Shown in pieces: positions 16,829-24,386 of a stretch of 64,000 nucleotides of DNA. The notes under the pieces were generated by a model. The model did not search any database. It had not been told where the DNA came from and saw nothing but the letters and a program-made list of their open reading frames with translations. The stretch lies in assembly GCF_003112575.1 (NCBI RefSeq), contig NZ_BEWC01000004.1, positions 124,001 to 188,000 on the forward strand, in the 5' to 3' direction. Both the position numbers and the translations under genes were made by a program. Source of the DNA: Streptomyces ardesiacus. GTDB taxonomy: Bacteria; Actinomycetota; Actinomycetes; Streptomycetales; Streptomycetaceae. Positions within the stretch are counted from its first letter, which is position 1. Each line of letters begins with the position of its first letter.

Positions 16829-17755
16829 CTAGAGGGCGGCCCCGGCTTCGAGGTCGAAAGGGACACCTGTGAGCTCTTCGCTCGCCGCCCACAGCCGCCT
16901 GCCCTCCGCGGGGTCGTCGGCGCCCGTGGGAAGTTTGACGGGCTTGGGGGTGCCGGAGGTCTGGTCGCGTCCGGCGGGGCCGATGAACCGGCCCGACCGG
17001 ACGTGCGGGCTGGTCGCCGCGTACAGGGAGGGCCAGGCGGCGCCCTCGGGGGAACCCATGAGGAGGCGTGCGGCGATCGGGGTCACGATGCGGCTCAGCG
17101 CGCCGGTGCCGTGCTGCTGCAGGCCGGTCATCGCCGACCCCGGGTGGACGACGAGGGCCTCGACGGGGCTGCTTGCGGTACGGCGCGCGAGTTCGAGGGT
17201 GTAGACGATGTTGGCGCGCTTGGACTTGGCGTAGGCGCCCATGGCGCGGTAGCTCTTCTCGCTCATCAGGTCGTCCAGCCTGCCCATGGACCACCGCGCC
17301 GCGATGGCACTGACGGTGACCACGCGCGGCGCGGGCGAGCGGCGCACGGCGGGCCAGACCTGGGCGTCGAAGGCGAAGTGGCCGAGGTGATTGGTGCCGA
17401 CCGTCATCTCGAGGCCGTCGCTGGTGGTCCGCCGCTCCGGGAGGTTCATCACGCCGGCGTTATTGAAGAGCAGGTCGACCGTCTCGGTCTCGGCGATTCG
17501 GGTGGCCGCGTTGCGCACGGAGGAGAGGTCGGAGAGGTCGAGCACGAGGGTGCCCGTCCGGACCCCGGGGGTCGCGGCGCGCACAGCCTCCGCAGCACGG
17601 TCCAGCTTGGCCTGGCTGCGGCCGGCCAGGACGACGCGGGCTCCGTGCCGGGCGAGCGCGCGGGCGGTCTCGAGACCGATTCCGCCGTTCCCGCCGGTGA
17701 TCAGGGCTGTGCGACCGGTCTGGTCGGGGATGTCGTCGGGGGTCCAGTGGTTCAC
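16829..17755 (-). CDS. Short-chain dehydrogenase/reductase (WWOX/retinol-dehydrogenase-like)
   Basis: A 308-residue oxidoreductase of the SDR family. Its cofactor motif is TGGNGGIG (20-27), followed by LDLSDLSSVR, NNAGVM, a catalytic serine in VVTVSAIAAR, and YAKSKRANI giving the Tyr-X3-Lys pair. The C-terminal extension (GPAGRDQTSGTPKPVKLP) is typical of the group annotated as oxidoreductases with protochlorophyllide-reductase-like similarity. GTG at 17755 is preferred because GAGGAG lies 10 bases upstream. It faces the TetR gene at 18090, and the three palindromes beside tetR suggest that TetR represses it. The substrate is not predictable. Confidence 0.88.
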   Translation of the reverse strand: MNHWTPDDIPDQTGRTALITGGNGGIGLETARALARHGARVVLAGRSQAKLDRAAEAVRAATPGVRTGTLVLDLSDLSSVRNAATRIAETETVDLLFNNAGVMNLPERRTTSDGLEMTVGTNHLGHFAFDAQVWPAVRRSPAPRVVTVSAIAARWSMGRLDDLMSEKSYRAMGAYAKSKRANIVYTLELARRTASSPVEALVVHPGSAMTGLQQHGTGALSRIVTPIAARLLMGSPEGAAWPSLYAATSPHVRSGRFIGPAGRDQTSGTPKPVKLPTGADDPAEGRRLWAASEELTGVPFDLEAGAAL

Positions 17756-18004
17756 CGTGGCCACGCTCCTCGAATTCGTTGATTCCGTGCTCGGTCGTGC
17801 GGCGCTCGGCGGTTTCGTGACACCGAGTGGGAAGAACATGCCGAGGGTGTCCTCGACGACCGGCGACGACCTGGACGATGTCCAGGCGCACGCCGCTGAA
17901 GGCGCCGGCGGCACTGGGCGCCATGAGCCTCCCTCAGGCGTCGGTGCCGGCTTCGTCGACGCGGGGCATGGGGCCCGGTGCGGAATCCAAGACCCACCCC
18001 TTTT

Positions 18005-18076
18005 CAGACCGGTGGTCTGTTCGACTGTGTCCCAACGTATTAGACCGCTGGTCTGATGTCAAAAGACCGGTTGTCT
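18005..18076. promoter_or_regulatory. Three AGACC-N3-GGTCT palindromes, TetR operator array
   Basis: CAGACCGGTGGTCTG (18005-18019) is a perfect dyad, AGACCGCTGGTCT (18042-18054) is a second, and AGACCGGTTGTCT (18064-18076) is a third with one mismatch. The last ends 13 bases before the tetR ATG, covering its promoter; the gap of 335 bases toward the SDR gene shows no other gene that I can support. Confidence 0.8.
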
Positions 18077-18089
18077 GTAATCTGGGGGC

Positions 18090-18764
18090 ATGACGAACTT
18101 CCAGCGCGCGCGCAGTGAGGAGCAGCGGGAGGTACGGCGCCGGGCCATCCTCGACACCACGGCCGCCATGCTCGAGGAGATGCCCATCGGCGAGGTCAGC
18201 CTCAACGAGCTGAGCCGCCGCGTCGGGCTGGCGAAGTCCAACGTGCTGCGCTACTTCGAATCGCGTGAGGCGATCCTGCTGGAGCTGCTCGACCGTGCCT
18301 GGCGGCAGTGGGTGGCCGACCTGCCTGCCCTGGTGCGCGCGGGCATCGACGAGGACGCTCCGGTGCACCGGCGTGCGGAGCAGTTCGCCGCCGTCATCGC
18401 GGGCTCGCTCGCCCAACGCCGGGTCCTGTGCGACCTGCTGAGCGCGCAGGCGGGCGTACTGGAACACAACGTGTCCCCGCAGGTGGCCGCCCGCTACAAG
18501 CGCGCAGCCGTGGCCAACGTCGCCGACATCGCGGCGTTGGCCCAGCAGCACCTTCCTGAGCTGGGCGACAGCGCACCGCAGTTGACCGCAGCCATGATCA
18601 TGGCGGTCGGCGCCGTGTGGACCCACGCACGGCCCTCCGCCGCGATGCTCGCCGCCTACGAAGCCGACCCCTCACTCACCGCGTTCAAGCTGGATTTCGT
18701 GACTGCCCTGCGGGAGATGCTGGCCACGCTCATCGCGGGCACCATCGTCCGCGCCTCCGCCTGA
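18090..18764 (+). CDS. TetR family transcriptional regulator
   Basis: A 224-residue protein. The HTH (about 17-63) reads ILDTTAAMLEEMPIGEVSLNELSRRVGLAKSNVLRYF, and the ligand domain contains LCDLLSAQAGVLEHNVSP and the TetR_C_17-like helix bundle. The SNVLRYFESREAIL recognition helix is characteristic of this subgroup. GGGGG sits 5 bases upstream of the ATG. Three dyads directly upstream make autorepression likely, with the divergent SDR gene as the probable second target. Confidence 0.9.
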   Translation: MTNFQRARSEEQREVRRRAILDTTAAMLEEMPIGEVSLNELSRRVGLAKSNVLRYFESREAILLELLDRAWRQWVADLPALVRAGIDEDAPVHRRAEQFAAVIAGSLAQRRVLCDLLSAQAGVLEHNVSPQVAARYKRAAVANVADIAALAQQHLPELGDSAPQLTAAMIMAVGAVWTHARPSAAMLAAYEADPSLTAFKLDFVTALREMLATLIAGTIVRASA

Positions 18765-18837
18765 GCCCGGTTCTGCCCCGCTCGCCTCGGAGCATCCGCG
18801 CGCGTCTGCAACAAGGCTTCGACAAACGACAAGTCCA

Positions 18838-18882
18838 GGCACCGACGGCCGGCACCGGGCTACGGTGTCGGCCGTCGGTGCC
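18838..18882. terminator. Strong hairpin between convergent tetR and DUF6223 genes
   Basis: GGCACCGACGGCCGGCACC (18838-18856) pairs with GGTGTCGGCCGTCGGTGCC (18864-18882), 19 base pairs with one G-T pair and a 7-base loop. It sits downstream of tetR (18764) and of the reverse-strand DUF6223 gene (19042), so it should stop both transcripts. Confidence 0.7.
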
Positions 18883-18978
18883 TCCGGCTACGGGCTCCGG
18901 CTACGGGCTCCGGCTACGGGCTCCGGCTACGGGCTCCGGCTACGGGCTCCGGCTACGGGCTCCGGCTACGGGCTCCGG
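18882..18978. repeat. 13-bp tandem repeat, about 7.5 copies
   Basis: CTCCGGCTACGGG is repeated seven times without a single mismatch from 18882 to 18972, followed by six bases of an eighth copy. It starts at the last base of the terminator hairpin. Because 13 is not a multiple of 3, any reading frame across it changes every unit, so it is not coding. It looks like a slippage-generated minisatellite. Confidence 0.95.
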
Positions 18979-19041
18979 CGTGCGTGCGGTGGCCGCACGC
19001 ACGCCGTGACCAGTGGCGGTCAGACCGGGTCAGACGGGTGG

Positions 19042-19404
19042 TCAGACAGTCATCCGATCGGCTTGGCGGCAGCGGGTCAGAGCCCGGCGGCCGAGGAGCA
19101 CGGCGCCCAGCCCCAGCGGAACGGCCACGATGGCGCCGACGAGTCCGTTCCCGGTGCCGGGACCACCACTGGAGGTGGCCAGATGCAGCACCGCGAGCCC
19201 CGTGCCGACCGTTCCCACGGCGATGGCCGCCACCCCGCCGGTACGCGCGTTGCCGGTGCTGATCCGGCGACCGGCGCGGGCCAGGGCCAGCCAGCCGATC
19301 ACCAGCCCGAGCGCCCCCACGGCGAGGGCCAGGTTGGCCCCTGTCCGCCCGTCGCCGATGGCCCCGCCCTCGGCGGCCGCCATCAGTGCCGCTGAAGAAG
19401 TCAT
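19042..19404 (-). CDS. DUF6223 family membrane protein
   Basis: A 120-residue hydrophobic protein with three membrane helices: LALAVGALGLVIGWLALA, GGVAAIAVGTVGTGLAVLHLA and GLVGAIVAVPLGLGAVLLG. It matches the Streptomyces DUF6223 pattern, in which a GRTGA segment is followed by ALAR and GNARTGG. Its function is unknown. The ATG at 19402-19404 has GGAGGGG upstream. It is transcribed alone on the reverse strand, divergent from the two-component pair at 19640. About 235 gene-free bases separate them, and I see no clear regulatory symmetry there. Confidence 0.8.
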   Translation of the reverse strand: MTSSAALMAAAEGGAIGDGRTGANLALAVGALGLVIGWLALARAGRRISTGNARTGGVAAIAVGTVGTGLAVLHLATSSGGPGTGNGLVGAIVAVPLGLGAVLLGRRALTRCRQADRMTV

Positions 19405-19639
19405 GCCGCTCCCCTCCTGTTGTCTCCGTCGCCACTTTCGACGTCCGATGTCCCTGGAGAGCATGCGCGCCGGCCTTCATGCCGGTCGTCCAGCAGACGC
19501 GGGCACTTCCCGCTGCCGCCGCCGTGGCATCCGGATACCGCGGCGGCGGCACGCGGCTCGGTGGTACCGCAGATGCGGTAGCCGACCGCTCGTCCATGGG
19601 GCGGACTCGCCCCCAACGGCATCAGGCTACGGTGCACCC

Positions 19640-20767
19640 ATGAACAAAGGACGGTTCGCTGTCCCGGCCGCAGTCACCGACTGGGTGACCGCCGTGGGCG
19701 TGGCGGCGCTGCTGCTGGGCACCGGGCTGTCCGCGCCGCACCCGGCCGGGGGCCACGAGCTGGTCGGTTCCGCGCTGCTGGCGGCCGGCGGGCTGGCGCT
19801 GGCCGCGCGCCGCCGGGCACCGCTCGCGGTCCTGGCCGTCACCGGGCTGTGCGCCGTGGGCTACCTGGGAGCCGGGTTCGAGGCGCTCTCCGTGCCGTAT
19901 CTGATCGCGGTCTACGGCGCGGTGCGCGCCGGGCGCCGCACCGCCGCGCTGGCTGCCTCCGCGGGCCTGCTCGCCGTGCTCCACCTCACGGCCCTGCTCC
20001 TTCGTGAGGGATCCGCGCGCGAGGTCGTGGCGCAGGCCCGGAGCACCCTTGAACTCGCCTGGCTGATCGCCGCGTTCGCCGCCGGGGAGGCTGTGCGGCA
20101 GGCCGAACGGCGGGCGGACGAAGCCGAGCGCACTCGCGAGGAGACCGCGCGCCGCCGGGCCGACGAGGAGCGGCTGCGCATCGCGCGGGAGCTGCACGAC
20201 TCGCTCACCCACCAGATCTCGGTCATCAAGGTGCAGTCCGAGGTCGCGGTCCACGTGGCCCGGCGGCGGGGCGAGCGGGTACCGGAGGCCCTGCTGGCGA
20301 TTCAGGAAGCCGGCCGGGAAGCGAGCCGCGAGCTGCGGGCGACCCTCGAGGCGCTGCGCGACGACGGCACCACCCCGCCGCACGGTCTCGAGCACATCCC
20401 CGACCTGGTGCAACGATTCCAGGGGCTTGGTCTGGCGGCGACGCTGATGGTCGAAGGACGTCCGCACGCCGTACCGGCCGCGGTGGGCCGTACCGCATAC
20501 CGGATCGTTCAGGAGTCGCTCACCAACGTCGCCCGGCACGCTGCCGCCACCACCGCCTCCGTACGCATCGACTACCGGTCGGACGCTCTCGCCATCCGCG
20601 TCGACGACGACGGAAAGGCCACCTTGCACCCCGTGCCGACGTCCGGGCTCGGGCTGCTCGGCATGCGCGAACGCGTCACGGCCCTGGGCGGCCGACTGCA
20701 CACCGAGCCGCGCAGTACGGGCGGTTTCACCGTTCAGGCCGAACTGCCCACGACCGGAGCCTCGTGA
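19640..20767 (+). CDS. Sensor histidine kinase (NarL-partner, HisKA_3)
   Basis: A 375-residue kinase. The first 160 residues contain about five membrane helices in a DUF7134-like sensor. A coiled coil (ERRADEAERTREETARRRADEER) leads into the phosphoacceptor box RIARELHDSLTHQISVIKVQ. The ATPase domain shows VQESLTNVARHA and DDDGKA-SGLGLLGMRERV. Its stop overlaps the response-regulator GTG (GTGA at 20764-20767), so the two form a coupled pair. The signal is unknown; the next gene, an antibiotic acetyltransferase homologue, may be part of the response. Confidence 0.93.
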   Translation: MNKGRFAVPAAVTDWVTAVGVAALLLGTGLSAPHPAGGHELVGSALLAAGGLALAARRRAPLAVLAVTGLCAVGYLGAGFEALSVPYLIAVYGAVRAGRRTAALAASAGLLAVLHLTALLLREGSAREVVAQARSTLELAWLIAAFAAGEAVRQAERRADEAERTREETARRRADEERLRIARELHDSLTHQISVIKVQSEVAVHVARRRGERVPEALLAIQEAGREASRELRATLEALRDDGTTPPHGLEHIPDLVQRFQGLGLAATLMVEGRPHAVPAAVGRTAYRIVQESLTNVARHAAATTASVRIDYRSDALAIRVDDDGKATLHPVPTSGLGLLGMRERVTALGGRLHTEPRSTGGFTVQAELPTTGAS

Positions 20768-21426
20768 TCCGGGTCCTGCTGGTCGACGACCAGCCACTCA
20801 TCCGCAGCGGCTTCCGCGCGCTGCTCGACCTCGAGGACGACATCGAGGTGGTCGCCGAGGCCGCCAACGGTCAAGAGTGCCTCGCACTCCTCGAGGAGTG
20901 GCTGCCCGACGTCGCCCTCATCGACATCCAGATGCCCGTCATGGACGGCATCGAGGCGACCCGGCGCATCGCCGCTGACCCGGCCCTGGCCGGCGTACAC
21001 GTCGTCATGCTGACCAACTACGGCATGGACGAGTACGTCTTCGACGCACTGCGCGCCGGGGCCGCCGGATTCCTGGTCAAGGACATCCTGCCGGAGGACT
21101 TCCTGCACGCCGTACGCGTCGCCGCCCGCGGTGACGCCCTGCTGGCCCCCGCCATCACCCGTAAACTCATCGACCGGTACGTCACCCAGCCCCCGCCGGC
21201 CCCCGCCGGCGGCGGGCTGGAGGAACTGACCGGCCGCGAACGCGAAGCGGTCGCCCTGGCCGCACACGGCCTGTCCAACGACGAGATCGCCGACCGCCTG
21301 GTCATCAGTCCGGCGACCGCCAAGACCCACATCAACCGGGCCATGGCCAAGCTCCACGCCCGCGACCGCGCCCAGCTCGTGGTCCTCGCCTACGAGTCCG
21401 GCCTGGTGACTCCGCGCCGCTCCTGA
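20764..21426 (+). CDS. LuxR/NarL-type response regulator
   Basis: A 220-residue regulator with receiver residues D8-D9, phosphoacceptor D54 (ALIDIQMPVMDG) and the conserved lysine in GFLVKDILP. A proline-rich linker (QPPPAPAGGG) leads to the LuxR HTH LTGREREAVALAAHGLSNDEIADRLVISPATAKTHINRAM. The GTG overlaps the kinase stop, so expression is coupled. The partner is the kinase at 19640. Possible targets are the acetyltransferase gene 54 bases downstream and the DUF6223 gene, neither demonstrated. Confidence 0.95.
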   Translation: MIRVLLVDDQPLIRSGFRALLDLEDDIEVVAEAANGQECLALLEEWLPDVALIDIQMPVMDGIEATRRIAADPALAGVHVVMLTNYGMDEYVFDALRAGAAGFLVKDILPEDFLHAVRVAARGDALLAPAITRKLIDRYVTQPPPAPAGGGLEELTGREREAVALAAHGLSNDEIADRLVISPATAKTHINRAMAKLHARDRAQLVVLAYESGLVTPRRS

Positions 21427-21480
21427 GAAGTCCGTCCGGAACTTGTCCCTCGCCAGTCGGAACGGTCCTACGTTCATGCC

Positions 21481-22074
21481 ATGACGACCATTGAGGACAT
21501 GGACTACGAGTTCCGAACTGCCCGGCCCGATGACATCGAGGCCATCAAGGCGCTCGACGGGTCCTTCACCACCCGCACCGTCTTCCAGGTGACCGTCACC
21601 GAGGCCGGGTTCGCCCTCCGGGAAGTCCCTGTGCACCCGCCCGTCCACAAGGTCTTCCCGGCCGAGGACACCCACGACGCGCATACCCCCGTGGCCGAAG
21701 AGGATCCGCACAGCCGCACCTTCGTCGCCGTCGGCACCGACGGCAGCCTGGCAGGCTTCGCCACCGTCTCCCACGCTTCGTGGAACCGGCGGCTGACCGT
21801 CGAGGACATCGAAATCGCTCCGGCGCATCGAGGCCGGGGCGTCGGCCGCGCCCTGATCGGCCGCGCCGTCGAGTTCGCCGGTGAGTGCGGCGCCGGGCAC
21901 ATCTGGCTGGAAGTCACCAACATCAACGCCCCGGCGATCCACGCCTACCAGCGGATGGGGTTCACCTTCTGCGGCCTGGACACGACGCTCTACGACGGCA
22001 CGCCCGCATCGGGCGAGCAAGCCCTCTACATGAGCATGCCCTGCCCGGGAAGGTCAGGGCCGGGACGTATCTGA
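21481..22074 (+). CDS. GNAT acetyltransferase of the streptothricin/nourseothricin (Nat1/Sat) type
   Basis: A 197-residue acetyltransferase. Blocks that agree with streptothricin/nourseothricin N-acetyltransferases include LDGSFTTRTVFQVT, FALREVPV, KVFP, SRTFVAVG, WNRRLTVEDIEIAP, HRGRGVGRALIGRA, the strand IWLEVTNINAPAIHAYQRMGF and the end ALYMSMPCPG. Such enzymes acetylate the beta-lysine amine of streptothricins and confer resistance in producers and non-producers. The acidic insert between KVFP and SRTF is short here. No streptothricin biosynthetic genes are in the window, so it is probably a stand-alone resistance gene. It follows the two-component pair by 54 bases. The family is confident; the substrate is inferred from similarity recalled, not searched. 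Confidence 0.85.
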   Translation: MTTIEDMDYEFRTARPDDIEAIKALDGSFTTRTVFQVTVTEAGFALREVPVHPPVHKVFPAEDTHDAHTPVAEEDPHSRTFVAVGTDGSLAGFATVSHASWNRRLTVEDIEIAPAHRGRGVGRALIGRAVEFAGECGAGHIWLEVTNINAPAIHAYQRMGFTFCGLDTTLYDGTPASGEQALYMSMPCPGRSGPGRI

Positions 22075-22135
22075 TGTGAACCCACTCCACGGGACGGGCC
22101 GGTCTCCGGGGATGGCCGCGAACACGGGCGGCACG

Positions 22136-22837
22136 CTACGCCTCCCCCAGGGACTGGATGACGCGGCCGCTCACCCGGTGCGGCAGGACACGCACCCACA
22201 AGTCGCGCTTTCCCCCCGCCCAAGGGCCCGCCGCACGCCTTCGCGCCAGGGCCTCCAGCGCATCGCGGTCGGCCGGGTGCTCGGCGGTGCCCGCCAGCAG
22301 GACGCTCCACCCCGTGCCGGTCAGCTCGTCGACATGGTCGGCCTCGAAGGCGACTGCCTCTCCGGCGCGGATTCCGGCCACGCCCGCCGGATCCGTGCGG
22401 TAGACGATGCTCCGCCCGTCCACGAGGAAGTTGACCGGCACCACCACCGGAGCCTGCCTGCCCGGGCCGGCCGTGTAGGAGATGCGGCCTATGCCGTGCG
22501 TCCCCAGCCGCTGCCAGCACTCCTGCTCGGACAGACGCGTCAGGACCGGCTGCCCGGCCGGCCCTCCCCTGCCCGGCGGCGCATCGGCCCGGCCGGTCGT
22601 CAGCTCCTCGTACGACATGTCCAACACGGCTGCGAGCCGCGCGAGCGCCTCTGAGTCGAAGCCTCCGGGGCGGCTCGCGACCTCGTGCAGGTACGTCGTG
22701 GACATGCCGGCTCGCCTGGCCAGCTCGTCGCGGGAGATGCCCATCTGCTCACGCCGCACCGCTATCCGGTCGGCCACGCCGCCGTCGTCGCCGGACGGCT
22801 GAGCCCGGGCACCTGACCGTTCTGGATCGGCGTGCAC
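22136..22837 (-). CDS. XRE-type helix-turn-helix fused to pyridoxamine-5'-phosphate-oxidase-like domain
   Basis: A 233-residue two-domain protein. Residues about 20-78 are a Cro/C1-type HTH (IAVRREQMGISRDELARRAGMSTTYLHEVA). Residues about 95-225 are a flavin-binding split barrel of the nitroreductase/PNPOx-like type (GIGRISYTAGPGR, PVNFLVDGRSIVYRTD, VAFEADHVDELTGTGWSVLLAG). The pairing suggests a flavin- or redox-sensing DNA-binding protein. GTG at 22837 has GGGAG eight bases upstream. It is divergent from the Acg-like nitroreductase, sharing a 366-base promoter region with a half-site of the GGGNC box at 23007. Confidence 0.85.
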   Translation of the reverse strand: MHADPERSGARAQPSGDDGGVADRIAVRREQMGISRDELARRAGMSTTYLHEVASRPGGFDSEALARLAAVLDMSYEELTTGRADAPPGRGGPAGQPVLTRLSEQECWQRLGTHGIGRISYTAGPGRQAPVVVPVNFLVDGRSIVYRTDPAGVAGIRAGEAVAFEADHVDELTGTGWSVLLAGTAEHPADRDALEALARRRAAGPWAGGKRDLWVRVLPHRVSGRVIQSLGEA

Positions 22838-23006
22838 GACGGTCAGCTCCCTTCCTTCCGCCTTCTTCCAGAGGAGCAGATGCGCGGATCGTCCGCCAGC
22901 GGAGTGAACGCCGGCGAAGCCGGCCGCCCCGCACGAAGCAGACCGCCTCGCCCCGGCGCGGGACGTCTCCGCCCGGCCGAAAGTCCCACAGGGCCTGGGC
23001 CGGGCG

Positions 23007-23020
23007 GGACCGATGGGGAG
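23007..23020. promoter_or_regulatory. Possible half-conserved DevR-type box in the 366-base divergent promoter
   Basis: GGGACCGATGGGGA matches the left arm and centre of the GGGNC-N4-GNCCC motif but not the right arm. It sits about midway between the XRE-PNPOx start (22837) and the Acg-like start (23204). No gene is visible in 22838-23203. Confidence 0.3.
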
Positions 23021-23203
23021 TCTGTACGGCCCTCCCCGCCGGCGACACGCTCGATGCACCATGGAGGCGGCGCCGAAGTCACGCGCCGAGACGGCCGACG
23101 GGGTCTTGTGAGCGGCGCGAGCACAGGACGGAGGCCCGGTGGGGTCCGGTCGGTCCCGGTCCCCGGGGAGCCGTCCCGCCGGTGGGGTCACAAGGAGGAC
23201 TCC

Positions 23204-24196
23204 ATGACTCATGTCCAACTCGACGAGCAGACGGTGACCACGTTGGTGGCCGAAGCCACGACCGCCCCGTCCATGCACAACGCGCAGCCGTGGCGCTTCC
23301 GTTTCCTCGCAGCCGAGCGCCTCCTGCTTCTGCGTGCCGATCCGGATCGGGCCATGCCCCGCTCCGATCCGGGGAACCGGGCCCTGCACATCGGCTGCGG
23401 GGCGGCCCTCTTCAACCTGCGCGTCGCCGCAGTGCACGCGTCCCTGGTGCCACTCACCCGGCTGCTTCCCGACCGGCGGGACCCGTCGCTCCTCGCGTCC
23501 GTGCGTCTGGCCGATCCGTCGGAGGCACCGCAGGAGAAGGATCTGTGGCGGCTGCATCCGGCGATCCGACAGCGACGCACGAGCCGACACCCGTTCTCCG
23601 AAAGAGACATCCCCGAGAACGTCCGGGCCACGTTGCGGGATGCCGCGGCCCGAGAGAAGGCGATCCTGCTCTTCCCAGGTCGATGGCACGTCGAGACCCT
23701 GCTCGAACTGGTCCACGATGCCGAGGACCGCGACCTGGTGCACGCGGAGGGGAACGAGGACGTGGTGCGCTGGACGAGGCTCGGCAATGAGGCGGACACC
23801 GCTGTCGACGGTGTCCCCGCGTACGCCTTCGGCCCGCGCAAGACGGACGGCAAGGCCCCCGTGCGCGACTTCTCCGGACGCAGGCCGGTACCCGGCCGAG
23901 GAAGTGCGGGCTTCGAGCACACTCCGCACCTGGCGCTGCTCGGCACTCGCGGTGACGGCCCCACGGACTGGCTGGAGGCCGGGCAGGCACTGGAACGCGT
24001 CCTGCTGGAGAGCACTCTCGCCGGTCTGTCCACGTCCTTGACTTCACACCCGTTGGAGGACCGGGAGCTACGCCTGCTGGCCCGGGACCGCAGATCGGGA
24101 GTGGGCCACGTGCAGATGGTTCTTCGTCTGGGGTACGGGCCGAAGGGCCCGGCCACGCCTCGACGGCCCATACCGGACGTACTGAGTATCGGCTGA
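23204..24196 (+). CDS. Acg-like nitroreductase-fold FMN protein
   Basis: A 330-residue protein of the Acg/Rv3131 family, an unusual nitroreductase-fold group with two fused half-domains. Its N-terminal signature, ATTAPSMHNAQPWRFRF, is diagnostic, and HPLEDRELR and QMVLRLGYG in the C-terminal half match. In mycobacteria Acg sequesters FMN and belongs to the DosR dormancy regulon. Here it opens an island of DosR-regulon homologues. AAGGAGGACTCC gives a strong ribosome site 6 bases before the ATG at 23204. It is divergent from the XRE-PNPOx gene. Confidence 0.9.
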   Translation: MTHVQLDEQTVTTLVAEATTAPSMHNAQPWRFRFLAAERLLLLRADPDRAMPRSDPGNRALHIGCGAALFNLRVAAVHASLVPLTRLLPDRRDPSLLASVRLADPSEAPQEKDLWRLHPAIRQRRTSRHPFSERDIPENVRATLRDAAAREKAILLFPGRWHVETLLELVHDAEDRDLVHAEGNEDVVRWTRLGNEADTAVDGVPAYAFGPRKTDGKAPVRDFSGRRPVPGRGSAGFEHTPHLALLGTRGDGPTDWLEAGQALERVLLESTLAGLSTSLTSHPLEDRELRLLARDRRSGVGHVQMVLRLGYGPKGPATPRRPIPDVLSIG

Positions 24197-24305
24197 CGGA
24201 GGCCCTCCCCCGCTGCGCGGCCGGCGCCGGACGGCGCACCGGGCCGGCCGCGCCCGGATGCACCCCTGAAGACGATGAGGTACTCCTCGAGGGAGAGCAC
24301 ACGCC

Positions 24306-24386
24306 ATGTCGACACAGCGGAGGCCGCCCGTGATGTCAACGGCTGTCGTCGCGACCTTCGACGCCGGGGCGGCTCGCCGTGCCTGA
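24306..24386 (+). CDS. 26-codon ORF overlapping the next gene's start
   Basis: ATG at 24306 follows GGGAGAG and opens a 26-codon frame whose TGA (24384-24386) lies just inside the next gene's GTG start (24379). The peptide ends DAGAARRA. The next gene has no ribosome site of its own, so translation of this short ORF could deliver ribosomes to it. It may be a coupling ORF rather than a functional peptide. Confidence 0.35.
   Translation: MSTQRRPPVMSTAVVATFDAGAARRA

Noticed and set aside
18882-18978. CRISPR array
   Set aside because: Units are 13 bp with no spacers and no cas gene is nearby; simple tandem repeat.
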